Source: Candidatus Uhrbacteria bacterium (GTDB lineage Bacteria; Patescibacteriota; Patescibacteriia; JACQSD01). Taken from it: 23,825 bases of DNA. The notes under the pieces were generated by a model. It had not been told where the DNA came from, searched no databases, and worked only from the letters and a program-made list of their open reading frames with translations. Below, piece after piece: positions 13,537-20,635 of the stretch; position 1 is the first letter of the stretch; every line of letters begins with the position of its first letter. The DNA lies in NCBI GenBank assembly GCA_016206165.1, contig JACQSD010000046.1, positions 1 through 23,825 of the forward strand, in the 5' to 3' direction. The position numbers and the translations under genes were made by a program.

Positions 13537-14184
13537 ATGAACCAACGAACACGCGCGAGCACGATTCTTAAACGACTCAAACGAACCTACAAAGTTCGCG
13601 GACCATTTATTGATGGTGAAAATCCGCTTGAGCTTTTAATTGCAACAGTGCTCTCCGCACAGTGTACGGATGTGCGCGTGAACATGGTCACGAAGAGTCT
13701 TTTTCAAAAATACAAAACCGCACAAGACTATGCGCGTGCAAATCTTCAGGAGTTGGAGCGAGATATTCACTCAACTGGTTTCTATAAAGCAAAGGCAAAG
13801 TATTTGCAAGGGATTGGTGCTGCGCTCGTCGAACGATTTGGAGGGAAAGTGCCCCAGCGATTCGAGGATCTCGTCACGCTCCCGGGAGTCGGCCGGAAAA
13901 GTGCCAACCTCATCATGGCAAAAGCATTTGGGAAGCCGACTGGCGTTGCGGTTGACACGCACGTCTTCCGCGTTGCGCCACGGCTTGGATTAACAAAAGG
14001 AAAAACACCGGATGCGATGGCGCACGATCTCGAAAAACTGTATGCGCCTAAAGACTACCTTGACGTGAATGAATATCTTATTCTCCACGGCCGCGCCACA
14101 TGCGCCCCCAGAAAACCAAAATGCCCCGCATGTGTATTGCGAGACATTTGTCCGTCCAAAAAAATACATCACCCGGAGATGTAG
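13537..14184 (+). CDS. nth: Endonuclease III (DNA glycosylase/AP lyase)
   Basis: Base-excision repair enzyme removing oxidised pyrimidines. 215 residues with the HhH motif LPGVGRKSAN, catalytic Lys121, catalytic Asp140 (VAVDTHVFR) and the [4Fe-4S] ligands Cys189, Cys196, Cys199 and Cys205 in Cx6Cx2Cx5C spacing. ATG 13537 gives the natural start; the in-frame upstream TTG at 13435 would translate repeat copy 4. The last residues IHHPEM and the stop codon are encoded by one arm of a palindrome also found in folD, so the natural C-terminus has been replaced or extended by the repeat. It converges on the membrane-protein gene at 14211. Confidence 0.96.
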   Translation: MNQRTRASTILKRLKRTYKVRGPFIDGENPLELLIATVLSAQCTDVRVNMVTKSLFQKYKTAQDYARANLQELERDIHSTGFYKAKAKYLQGIGAALVERFGGKVPQRFEDLVTLPGVGRKSANLIMAKAFGKPTGVAVDTHVFRVAPRLGLTKGKTPDAMAHDLEKLYAPKDYLDVNEYLILHGRATCAPRKPKCPACVLRDICPSKKIHHPEM

Positions 14185-14206
14185 ATTTACATCTCCGGGT
14201 GATGTA
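14165..14206. repeat. Palindrome at the nth 3' end, possible bidirectional terminator
   Basis: TACATCACCCGGAGATGT and its exact complement form a strong hairpin between the convergent genes nth and 14211-14645. The same arms occur inside folD. There is no long T-run, so terminator activity is uncertain. Confidence 0.9.
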
Positions 14207-14210
14207 GATT

Positions 14211-14645
14211 CTAGCATTTGAAGTACCAACAGGCGATCGCTGGGTGTGCGGAAAGTTGTGGAAGGAGGAGTGCGATGTAGAGAATCGTCGTGAGCAATCC
14301 AGAAATTCCTGCGGCGATGAAGGCGTGCCTCCCTTTGCAGTTCAAGAAAAAGTGATTCACGAGGAAGAGTGCAAGCCATGAGAAGATCCATGTACGGACT
14401 GCGGCAGTAAGATGGAAGTTTTGATTCTGGTGAATGAATTGTTCGATCTTCATACCGTAGTATGTAGATCCGACGAATCCGGAAAGGAGAAAGAGGCTGT
14501 AGTCGATCGCTGCTTTGAGTGCGTGGAACCATACCTTCACGTGATGGAGGTGCACTGCTTGCGCAACGAGATACACAAGAAATGTCCCGATGACGATCGA
14601 AAGGATGAAATGGGTAATGAGAGAGGAGGTGAGGAAGATGGGCAT
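14211..14645 (-). CDS. Small multi-pass membrane protein, unknown
   Basis: 144 residues with about four hydrophobic helices (roughly 8-30, 42-64, 84-102, 108-132) and a His-rich stretch VHLHHVKVWFHALK between the first two. No family was recognised. The start ATG 14645 directly follows a word-repeat hairpin that fills the 75-bp gap to the elp3 stop, so it is probably expressed downstream of elp3. The C-terminus contains two cysteines (CWYFKC). Function unknown; real because of the clean hydrophobic pattern and compact fit between neighbours. Confidence 0.7.
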   Translation of the reverse strand: MPIFLTSSLITHFILSIVIGTFLVYLVAQAVHLHHVKVWFHALKAAIDYSLFLLSGFVGSTYYGMKIEQFIHQNQNFHLTAAVRTWIFSWLALFLVNHFFLNCKGRHAFIAAGISGLLTTILYIALLLPQLSAHPAIACWYFKC

Positions 14646-14720
14646 AGTTGAGCTTCGTTAGCTGCATTAGCTTTTTAGTGGTGGTAATGAAGCTAAAGAA
14701 GCTGATGAAGCTATTATAGC
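14646..14720. repeat. AATGAAGCTA/TTAGCT word-repeat filling the elp3-membrane gene spacer
   Basis: TTAGCTGCATTAGCT-type words face AATGAAGCTAAAGAAGCT-type words. It is 75 bp, running exactly from the elp3 stop to the next start. It shares its words with 799-875. Confidence 0.85.
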
Positions 14721-16562
14721 TTATTCAAGCGCCTTTGTCATATACGTCCCCTCGAGTGCATAACCAAGTTTGCGATAATACTCGCGGACGCCGACGCCGG
14801 CGATCACTGCCATTTTTTTAAATCCATGCTCTCGCGCGATCGCTTCTGCCCGTTCCATAAGTTGTCGCCCAAGCCCAGTGTGTTGGACAGTGTGCAGATC
14901 GTCGGATATTGGGAGACCGGGTCTCTGTCTCGACAGAGACCCGGTCTCTTCTTTTTCGATGGGCACGAGGTGTCCGTATGTATGGAGTTCACGGATAAAT
15001 GCCGCATTCCGAATTTCTGGAAGAAGCGTTTCGACCTCTGGCATCGATGCGCCCGGCAGACGCAATCGGCAAAACCCAAACACCGTCGTCCGCTCCGCAT
15101 CCTCGAATGAGAGAAAAACTTCTTTACCCGCAGATGCCTCGTATTCGTCAATGAATAATTTTGCATCTCGCTTCTGGCTGCTAGCAGCTAGCTGCAGGGG
15201 GCGGGCTTGGCGTTGGTGTCCCAGTTCCCGGCAGCGAAGGCAATTGCAAACGAGTCCTCGCTCGTGCATTTTCTTTTGTAGAATCTCGCGAAGATTGGTG
15301 ATGTGATTACCATCCTTAATGTAGTCACTCGGAATATCGCGGATGAGGCGCGAGATACGGACATAACGGGGGACACGCGATTTGATCGTGATGAGCGCCT
15401 CGACAAGCTGTTCAAATGCATACGGTTTGTATGTCCCTGCCTTCCATTCTTTATAGAGTTCTGCACTTTCGAGAACGACGCACGGGTAAATCTTGATCAT
15501 GTCCGGGCGGAGATCTGCGTCTGCCCAGAGCGTGTCGAACATTGCAATGTCCGACGCGGGTGTTGCGTCCGGCAGCTGTGGCATAAGGTGAAAGTCAACC
15601 TTAAATCCGCCAGCACGGAGGAGGGCAGTCGCGCGTTTTGCGTCTTCAATGGTATGACCGCGTTGAATGCGGTCGAGCAGTTTATTGTCGGTGTTTTGCA
15701 CGCCAAGTTCAATACGCGTGCAGCCGAGGACGCGAAGATTCCGTACCTCTTTCGGCGTGATCCAATCAGGACGCGTTTCAAGGGTAAGCCCAATGATACG
15801 ATGGGACGCTGTCTCGTTGATCCGCTGCGCCTCGAGCAGTTCCTCGTCCGTCGTTGGCGTCGCGTCTGCCCATCCATCCTCATTGCGCGATTGATGTTGC
15901 TCAAGCGCGAGGCGTGTTGCGAATTTTTTTCGAACCTCACCCTCGTCTTCACTGTTTGTTGTAGTAACTCCCCCTACCCCCCTCTTAAGATAAGAGGGGG
16001 GAGTGGGGGCGTTATGATCGAATGTATCGATACTTGCATCATTCGCAGCGTCATAACAACGTTTCAAAAACCAGCGTTGATAGAGTGGTGTGTATGCGCT
16101 CCATGTGCCGCCCTTCACGATGAGCTCAATTTTGTCCGTGGGGTGCCCGTTCGTCTGGAGCATCTCGATGCGCTGGCGGACCTGCACATACGGATCGAAA
16201 TGGAGGATGAGCGCACGTTGCGCTGCGGGCTCGCGTTCGAGATAGCTCTTCGGCATACGGACTTCGGTTGGGCAATACGTACATTTGCCGGGACATGGAT
16301 ATGGCTTTGCGAGCACAGTAATAATCGCAACGCCAGAGAGTGTACGCACAGCACGTTTTTGCAAAAGTTGTTCAAGTGCGGGATTCCGTTTCGTCTTTTT
16401 TTCCTCGACGAGTGCGCGATAGGCATGCAAGAGCGTCGCGCTTGACGGGAGCGCTTCAGCAACGGTTCCGGCGACTCTCCGCTTGACAGTATTCACATCC
16501 GCATGTGATTGTGGAGAGGAGGAGAGGAGTTCCTTAACGATTTGTTCAGCAAGGGTAGACAC
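14721..16562 (-). CDS. elp3: Elp3-type tRNA wobble-uridine carboxymethyl synthase (radical SAM + GNAT)
   Basis: Elp3 uses acetyl-CoA and SAM to place a carboxymethyl group on C5 of tRNA U34. The radical SAM cysteines are Cys90, Cys94 and Cys97 (YPCPGKCTYCP). KGGTW, LTLETRPDWI, ELGVQ and DFHLMPQLP follow in order. The C-terminal GNAT domain has HTGLGRQLM and GVGVREYYRKLGY. At 613 residues it is longer than usual. Three palindromic DNA segments lie in frame at residues about 184-199, 456-462 and 539-550, in regions where relatives have short loops. GTG 16562 is taken as the start, bordering the inverted repeat shared with the divergent methyltransferase gene. Confidence 0.93.
   Translation of the reverse strand: MSTLAEQIVKELLSSSPQSHADVNTVKRRVAGTVAEALPSSATLLHAYRALVEEKKTKRNPALEQLLQKRAVRTLSGVAIITVLAKPYPCPGKCTYCPTEVRMPKSYLEREPAAQRALILHFDPYVQVRQRIEMLQTNGHPTDKIELIVKGGTWSAYTPLYQRWFLKRCYDAANDASIDTFDHNAPTPPSYLKRGVGGVTTTNSEDEGEVRKKFATRLALEQHQSRNEDGWADATPTTDEELLEAQRINETASHRIIGLTLETRPDWITPKEVRNLRVLGCTRIELGVQNTDNKLLDRIQRGHTIEDAKRATALLRAGGFKVDFHLMPQLPDATPASDIAMFDTLWADADLRPDMIKIYPCVVLESAELYKEWKAGTYKPYAFEQLVEALITIKSRVPRYVRISRLIRDIPSDYIKDGNHITNLREILQKKMHERGLVCNCLRCRELGHQRQARPLQLAASSQKRDAKLFIDEYEASAGKEVFLSFEDAERTTVFGFCRLRLPGASMPEVETLLPEIRNAAFIRELHTYGHLVPIEKEETGSLSRQRPGLPISDDLHTVQHTGLGRQLMERAEAIAREHGFKKMAVIAGVGVREYYRKLGYALEGTYMTKALE
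14913..14948. repeat. Perfect 17-bp palindrome inside elp3 (GNAT region)
   Basis: GAGACCGGGTCTCTGTC, a 2-base loop, then its exact complement. It spans 12 codons and encodes part of TGSLSRQRPGLP. Confidence 0.92.
15177..15195. repeat. Overlapping palindromes inside elp3 (linker)
   Basis: GCTGCTAGCAGC and GCAGCTAGCTGC, two perfect 12-bp palindromes overlapping by five bases, encode LQLAASS. Elp3 relatives have a shorter linker between the cysteine-containing motif and the GNAT domain. Confidence 0.7.
15966..16013. repeat. AACTCCCCC...GGGGG palindrome inside elp3
   Basis: AACTCCCCC-TACCCCCCTCTTA and TAAGAGGGGGG-AGTGGGGGCGTT are imperfect complements. It is 48 bp (16 codons) and encodes NAPTPPSYLKRGVGGV. 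The same family follows the phosphomannomutase gene at 19840-19948. Confidence 0.9.
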
Positions 16563-16690
16563 AGAAATTCGAAATTCTAAATCCTAAATCCGAAACAAAT
16601 CCAAATGACCAAAATTCAAAACATTTAAACATTTGGATTTTGAATTTGTTTAGGATTTCGTGCTTTGGATTTAGGAATTTTACGATTATT
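16563..16690. repeat. AATCCTAAATCC inverted repeat filling the divergent elp3/trm9 spacer
   Basis: The complete 128-bp gap between two divergent start codons is an A/T-rich inverted repeat. AAATTCTAAATCCTAAATCC on the left faces TTTGGATTTAGGAATTT on the right, and AAATCCAAATG faces CATTTGGATTT. Any promoters for both genes must lie inside it. It is related to 18414-18503. Confidence 0.9.
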
Positions 16691-17416
16691 ATGGATTCAA
16701 CATTTGCACAAATAATTCTCGACAAGAACACGCGCGATTACGACGCGATTGCCACTGCATTTTCGGAGACGCGAGGACTGGCCGGGGAGACAATTCAACT
16801 TTTTGCCGATCAGATTCCGGATGGCGCACGTGTGCTTGATGTTGGTTGTGGCAACGGTCGTTTTTTGGATGCGTTTGCAGGGCGGGCGATTGACTACACC
16901 GGCCTTGATGTGAGTAGTCGTATGATAGCGCAGGCGCGTGCGCGAAACAAGGGCGTCCAGATACCGCATCGTTTCATTGTGGGTGACATGCTTGCGCTTC
17001 CATTTCCAGACGCAGCATTTGATGCGGTGATTGAGGTATCAGCATTCCACCATATTCCGAGCAATGTGTTGCGTGTACAGGCGGTTCGTGAATTCGCACG
17101 TGTTCTGAAACCTGGTGGACGCTTATTTTTGACAGATTGGAATTTGTGGCAGCCACGGATGATCCTGCGTTACCGTTTATGGAATCTTATTTTTTGTTGG
17201 GCACTGCAAGGGCATGATCGGCGCGACGTATATGTGCAATGGAAGCGAGGAGTTGATCAGCCGATTAAGCGATATATCCACGTTTTTTCTTTACGCGAAG
17301 TGCGGCATTTGATGCGAGAGAGCGGTTTTATTATTGAACAACAATACTATAGTTTACAAGGAAAACCTGCACATTGGTGGAACGGCCACCGGCTTGTCAC
17401 CATCGCGCGAAAGTGA
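16691..17416 (+). CDS. Class I SAM methyltransferase, Trm9/ALKBH8-like
   Basis: 241 residues. The N-terminal YDAIATAFSETR parallels the Trm9 signature YNEIAPHFSQTR. SAM motif I VLDVGCGNGRFL is at residues 48-59, followed by GLDVSS, GDMLALPFPDAAFD, SAFHHI and LKPGGRLFLTDWN. The later DVYVQW...RYIHVFSLREVRHLM resembles the Trm9 C-terminal region. Trm9 methylates cm5U34 of tRNA to mcm5U34, the step after Elp3, and elp3 is divergently adjacent. This context raises the likelihood of a tRNA substrate, but a generic methyltransferase is possible. ATG 16691 follows the inverted-repeat spacer. It ends 16 bp before the next gene. Confidence 0.75.
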   Translation: MDSTFAQIILDKNTRDYDAIATAFSETRGLAGETIQLFADQIPDGARVLDVGCGNGRFLDAFAGRAIDYTGLDVSSRMIAQARARNKGVQIPHRFIVGDMLALPFPDAAFDAVIEVSAFHHIPSNVLRVQAVREFARVLKPGGRLFLTDWNLWQPRMILRYRLWNLIFCWALQGHDRRDVYVQWKRGVDQPIKRYIHVFSLREVRHLMRESGFIIEQQYYSLQGKPAHWWNGHRLVTIARK

Positions 17417-17432
17417 TATAGTTTGCGAATCT

Positions 17433-18413
17433 ATGGGCAATGTTTTTCGAAGAAAAATAGTTCTTGCGACGCTTCTGCTCGGAGCGCTTTTTTTGTTGCC
17501 CACAGTTTTTCTTTCAGCGGCAGAGGGAGCAAAGATAACGGACAATCTCTGGGCGCTTCGTGATACCGTGATCGTTGCGCAACCAGTCGCCGGTGATGTG
17601 ATCGTCGCCGCAGAGACACTCGAAATTCGTGCGCCCGTGCGTGGTGATGTGATCGCGCTTGCACGAACCATTCTCATCGATGCGCCGGTCGGCGGGAGTG
17701 TGCGTGTGGTTGGGGAAACCGTCACGATCCGTGGATCCATTGGTCGCGCGCTCACGGTGATCGGCAACACGCTCACAGTGGAAAAACAGGCGACGATTGG
17801 TGAGTATACGTGGGCTTCGGTATCGCAATTGAACGCGGAGGGAACATTCAAGGGGCCGGTGATGACGCCAGAAAAATCAGAACCCGTGCCGTATCTCACA
17901 ATGATCACGTCGCCGTCGTTTCTCTTCACGCGGCTTATTATGTTGTTTGGTCTCTATATCGTCGGTCTCGTGTTGATTATGCTTGCGCGAAGGCCAACCG
18001 CGATGACGATGAGTTGTATGCTTTCCGAACCATTGAAGAACATGAGTTGGGGAATGCTTGGGCTCATCGTCACCCCGATCATGTGCCTTATTCTTTTTGG
18101 GACAGTCATTGGCATTCCGCTCGCACTGCTCACGATTGTGTTCTGGGCGGCGATGGTCTATTGCGCACACGTCCTTGCTGCACTCGCGATCGGTTTTGCG
18201 ATCATGCATCGGATCGATCCGCACCATCATTTTCATTCGATCATGTGGACGCTTGTGGTCGGTGGTATTGTGTGGACGATCCTCACGCACATTCCAGTGC
18301 TTGGGTGGTTCATTGAACTCATGGGTATCATCTGGGCACTCGGTGCATGTATGCAAGTGCTGCGACTCATTCTCTCGGAGTTGAACGAACAACCACAAGA
18401 CGGGAAATCCTAA
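17433..18413 (+). CDS. Bactofilin-like polymer-forming domain with C-terminal membrane helices
   Basis: 326 residues. An N-terminal hydrophobic segment (about 9-27) may be a signal anchor. It is followed by about 110 residues of short beta-helix-type repeats (DTVIVAQPVAGDVIVAAETLEIRAP and so on, with recurring GDV/GSV/GxA turns) as in bactofilin-like proteins. Four hydrophobic helices follow from about residue 165 onward. This domain order suggests an extracytoplasmic or cytoplasmic beta-helix tethered to the membrane. ATG 17433 lies 16 bp after the methyltransferase stop, so the two are probably co-transcribed. The precise role is unknown; fold-level assignment only. Confidence 0.7.
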   Translation: MGNVFRRKIVLATLLLGALFLLPTVFLSAAEGAKITDNLWALRDTVIVAQPVAGDVIVAAETLEIRAPVRGDVIALARTILIDAPVGGSVRVVGETVTIRGSIGRALTVIGNTLTVEKQATIGEYTWASVSQLNAEGTFKGPVMTPEKSEPVPYLTMITSPSFLFTRLIMLFGLYIVGLVLIMLARRPTAMTMSCMLSEPLKNMSWGMLGLIVTPIMCLILFGTVIGIPLALLTIVFWAAMVYCAHVLAALAIGFAIMHRIDPHHHFHSIMWTLVVGGIVWTILTHIPVLGWFIELMGIIWALGACMQVLRLILSELNEQPQDGKS

Positions 18414-18503
18414 ATCCGAAATCCTAAACTCTAAGCAAATCAAAAAATTCAAATGACTAATGTTTAGAATTTAGTGCTTAGGATTTAGAGTTTTCGATCT
18501 GTT
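18414..18503. repeat. AATCCTAAACTC inverted repeat filling the spacer before pmm
   Basis: A 90-bp gap from stop to start. AATCCTAAACTCTAAGCA faces TGCTTAGGATTTAGAGTTT. It is the same word family as 16563-16690 and ends at the ATG of the mutase gene. Confidence 0.88.
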
Positions 18504-19841
18504 ATGTCTATCTTTAAAGCCTACGACATTCGCGGAATTTATCCCGATGAGATCGATGAGGAGATTGCGGAGAAGATTGCACGTGCAATGGTTGTTTATC
18601 TTGGCGATGCATCAATGCCACTCGTCGTTGGTCAGGATTGTCGTCGTTCATCGCCGACAGTCGCGGACGCGGTCATTCGCGGTATTCGTGCGCAGGGGAG
18701 AGATGTGCTTGACATCGGTATGGTGTCAACTGATCTTTTTTATTTTGCGTGTGCAACAGAAAAACTTCCCGGTATCATGGTGACCGCTTCCCACAATCCA
18801 AAAGAATATAGTGGATTAAAGATGGTAAAAGAAATTCCATGGATGATTGGTGGGGGGCAGGGGATGGAAGAGATCGAGTCGCTCGTGTATGCAGGAAATT
18901 TTCCAACGCCGTCGCGTGAAGGGCTGCTTCAAAAAAAAGAGTTTCTTTCTGCATATCAGGATCGTGTTCTTTCGTTTGTTGACCCAACGAGTTTGCAACC
19001 GCTCACGATTGTGATGGATGCGGGGAATGGGATGGCTGGCCCATTGATTGAGACGGTTTTTAAAGATCTCCCCATAAAGGTCATTCCACTTTTTTTTGAG
19101 CCCGACGGCCATTTTCCAAATCGCGGGCCGAATCCATTGCTCGCAGAAAATCGTCGATTGCTTGAGGAAGCAGTGATCGCGCATCATGCCGATGCGGGGT
19201 TTGCTTTTGATGCAGATGCTGACCGATTTTTTATTGTTGATGATCATGGGGAGTCTGTTCCAGCAGATTTTGTGACTGCACTCATTGGAGAAGAATTTGC
19301 AGTTCGTTACCCTGGAGCTTCAATTATTTACGATGTCCGCGAGTCATGGGTGATCCGCGATCGTTTGACAGCACTTGGTGCACATCCGCTCGTGAATCGT
19401 GTGGGGCAGACCTATATTAAAAAGCGTATGGCGGAAACGAATGCAGTGTTTGGCGGAGAGCTCTCTGGCCATTATTACTTCCGTGATTTTTTTCAGGTTG
19501 ATTCCGCGCTCGTGACGGCACTCGTGATGGTCGCGTATCTTTCGCGGCAGGCGCAGAAACTTTCGGAGATCCTCATGCCCATTCGTGCGGCGTATCATGT
19601 ATCAGGAGAAATTAATTCTACCGTCACCGACGTTCCGGGAATCTATGCACGGCTCAAAGAAAAATATAGCACTGGCACCGTCTCCGACCTCGACGGACGC
19701 TCGATTGATTATCCCGATTGGCATTTCAACGTCCGCCCCTCAAACACCGAGCCGCTCTTGCGCTTGAATCTTGAGGCAAAGTCAAAAGAACTCATGGAGC
19801 AAAAACGCGACGAGGTGCTAGAGATAATTCGGGCCGCATAA
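18504..19841 (+). CDS. manB: Phosphomannomutase / phosphoglucomutase
   Basis: Alpha-D-phosphohexomutase interconverting hexose 6- and 1-phosphates for nucleotide-sugar and envelope polysaccharide synthesis. 445 residues. The N-terminal MSIFKAYDIRGIYPDEI is typical. The catalytic phosphoserine is Ser96 in TASHNP. The metal loop DADADR is at residues 236-241, the sugar-binding loop is GGELSGHYYFRD, and the phosphate-binding loop is RPSNTEPLLRL. The PMM/PGM (ManB/AlgC) subgroup fits better than GlmM, but sugar preference cannot be decided. It is third in the trm9-like/bactofilin-like unit. Its stop codon TAA overlaps the first bases of a palindromic repeat. Confidence 0.93.
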   Translation: MSIFKAYDIRGIYPDEIDEEIAEKIARAMVVYLGDASMPLVVGQDCRRSSPTVADAVIRGIRAQGRDVLDIGMVSTDLFYFACATEKLPGIMVTASHNPKEYSGLKMVKEIPWMIGGGQGMEEIESLVYAGNFPTPSREGLLQKKEFLSAYQDRVLSFVDPTSLQPLTIVMDAGNGMAGPLIETVFKDLPIKVIPLFFEPDGHFPNRGPNPLLAENRRLLEEAVIAHHADAGFAFDADADRFFIVDDHGESVPADFVTALIGEEFAVRYPGASIIYDVRESWVIRDRLTALGAHPLVNRVGQTYIKKRMAETNAVFGGELSGHYYFRDFFQVDSALVTALVMVAYLSRQAQKLSEILMPIRAAYHVSGEINSTVTDVPGIYARLKEKYSTGTVSDLDGRSIDYPDWHFNVRPSNTEPLLRLNLEAKSKELMEQKRDEVLEIIRAA

Positions 19842-19948
19842 CTCCCCCAACCCCTCTTACCTTAAGAGGGGAGATCTCCTCCTCTTAGGACCGGCCACGT
19901 AGTGAGTTTTACTCTACTACTGTGGTAAGAGGAGGCGGGGAGGAGTTA
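19840..19948. repeat. AACTCCCCCAACCCC nested inverted repeat after pmm
   Basis: The outer arms AACTCCCCCAACCCCTCTTAC and GTAAGAGGAGGCGGGGAGGAG pair. Within are CCCCTCTTA/TTAAGAGGGG and CCACGTAGTGAGT/ACTCTACTACTGTGG. It starts on the last bases of the mutase stop codon. It is related to the insertion in elp3 at 15966-16013. Confidence 0.88.
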
Positions 19949-20141
19949 CGAAATTTTCCATATTTGTAGCTGCGATCTTGAGGTCGCGTTTTTCATGTAC
20001 TGGATTTCGGAGGACGAACCTTTGCAATTGTTTTTCACCGTCCTACTATTTTTCGTCCATATAAAAAGAACGGCCGTTTGTCGTATATGGACATTTTTTT
20101 ATTGCAATGGACAAATGAAAAGGACGGGGAGCCTCCTGGCA
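19949..20141. other. Structured non-coding spacer
   Basis: This is the remainder of the 300-bp gene-free gap after the mutase gene. It holds the terminator at 19972-19994. It also holds a second hairpin GTCCATATA/TATATGGAC (20055-20092) followed by ATTTTTTTATT, with outer TTGCAAT (20022-20028)/ATTGCAA (20101-20107). The second structure could end a short transcript. No convincing gene is present. Confidence 0.5.
19972..19994 (+). terminator. Putative terminator of the trm9-like/pmm unit
   Basis: GCGATC-TTGA-GGTCGC is followed by GTTTTTC. It is a short stem (six pairs including one G-T). Confidence 0.55.
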
Positions 20142-20156
20142 TCACCCGTCTTTTCG
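20119..20156 (-). terminator. GACGGG/CCCGTC terminator
   Basis: On the minus strand GACGGG...CCCGTC is followed by CTTTTCATTTG. The stop codon of the minus-strand gene lies in the stem-loop. It is a relative of the terminators at 21359 and 23002. Confidence 0.8.
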
Positions 20157-20453
20157 TTTTCCGTGGAGTCGCTCACGCTTCATGAGCGGCGGTTGCACGT
20201 TGGTCGAACCTCTCTTTAGCACCCACCGTGCGCCGAGCACAATGAGCGCGACGATGTGCCCGAGAATGCCGAGCATGCTGTGCGATCCTGCACCATCACT
20301 GGTCGCAAAGATTGCACCAAGATGTCCGCCGATTTCTCCGGCAGTGCGTGCCGCATGCCGTGTCTCTGGGGAGAGTGGTAGACGATCACTCAACCGTCGG
20401 ATTTTTTCCGACACTCCTTTTTTCGGGAGTTTCGCTGCATTCTTTTTACGCAT
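20142..20453 (-). CDS. Small basic protein with one membrane segment, unknown
   Basis: 103 residues. A strongly basic N-terminus (MRKKNAAKLPKKG) is followed by a Pro/Arg-containing middle, one hydrophobic segment (MLGILGHIVALIVLGARWVL, about residues 60-80) and a basic tail. No family recognised. The start at 20453 is set by a strong Shine-Dalgarno site (GGAGGG) and by a promoter further upstream; longer in-frame starts reach into the promoter itself. It overlaps its own terminator, an economical arrangement that supports a real monocistronic gene. Confidence 0.65.
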   Translation of the reverse strand: MRKKNAAKLPKKGVSEKIRRLSDRLPLSPETRHAARTAGEIGGHLGAIFATSDGAGSHSMLGILGHIVALIVLGARWVLKRGSTNVQPPLMKRERLHGKRKDG

Positions 20454-20523
20454 TGCGCCCTCCCGTGGTTTATTAAGAAGACCAGCAGATTCATTCGCAT
20501 ACATCATCACCAACACAATAGTG

Positions 20524-20552
20524 AGTGTATGTTTTGTATTCAGCTTTGTCAA
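20524..20552 (-). promoter_or_regulatory. Sigma-70-type promoter for 20453
   Basis: On the minus strand TTGACA, a 17-bp spacer, TACACT. The predicted 5' leader is about 60 bases. Confidence 0.7.
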
Positions 20553-20577
20553 AGGGGGAGAAAAGGGAGAAAAGAAT

Positions 20578-20610
20578 CAGCGGGTGGTGAGGTCGTCACC
20601 ACCCGCCGTG
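20578..20610 (-). terminator. Terminator of the UPF0303 gene
   Basis: On the minus strand GCGGGTGGTGA-CGACC-TCACCACCCGC is followed by TGATTCTTTTCT. It is an 11-bp perfect stem downstream of the stop at 20636. Confidence 0.85.
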
Positions 20611-20635
20611 TTGTGCATCGTTCCGTGAGGAGGGT

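Noticed and set aside
13990..14667. A 225-codon minus-strand frame over nth and the membrane-protein gene
   Set aside because: It conflicts with nth and with the clearly hydrophobic 144-residue protein in another frame.
15303..16445. A 380-codon open frame on the plus strand
   Set aside because: It lies wholly antisense to elp3, which has complete family motifs; the frame is a by-product of elp3 codon use.
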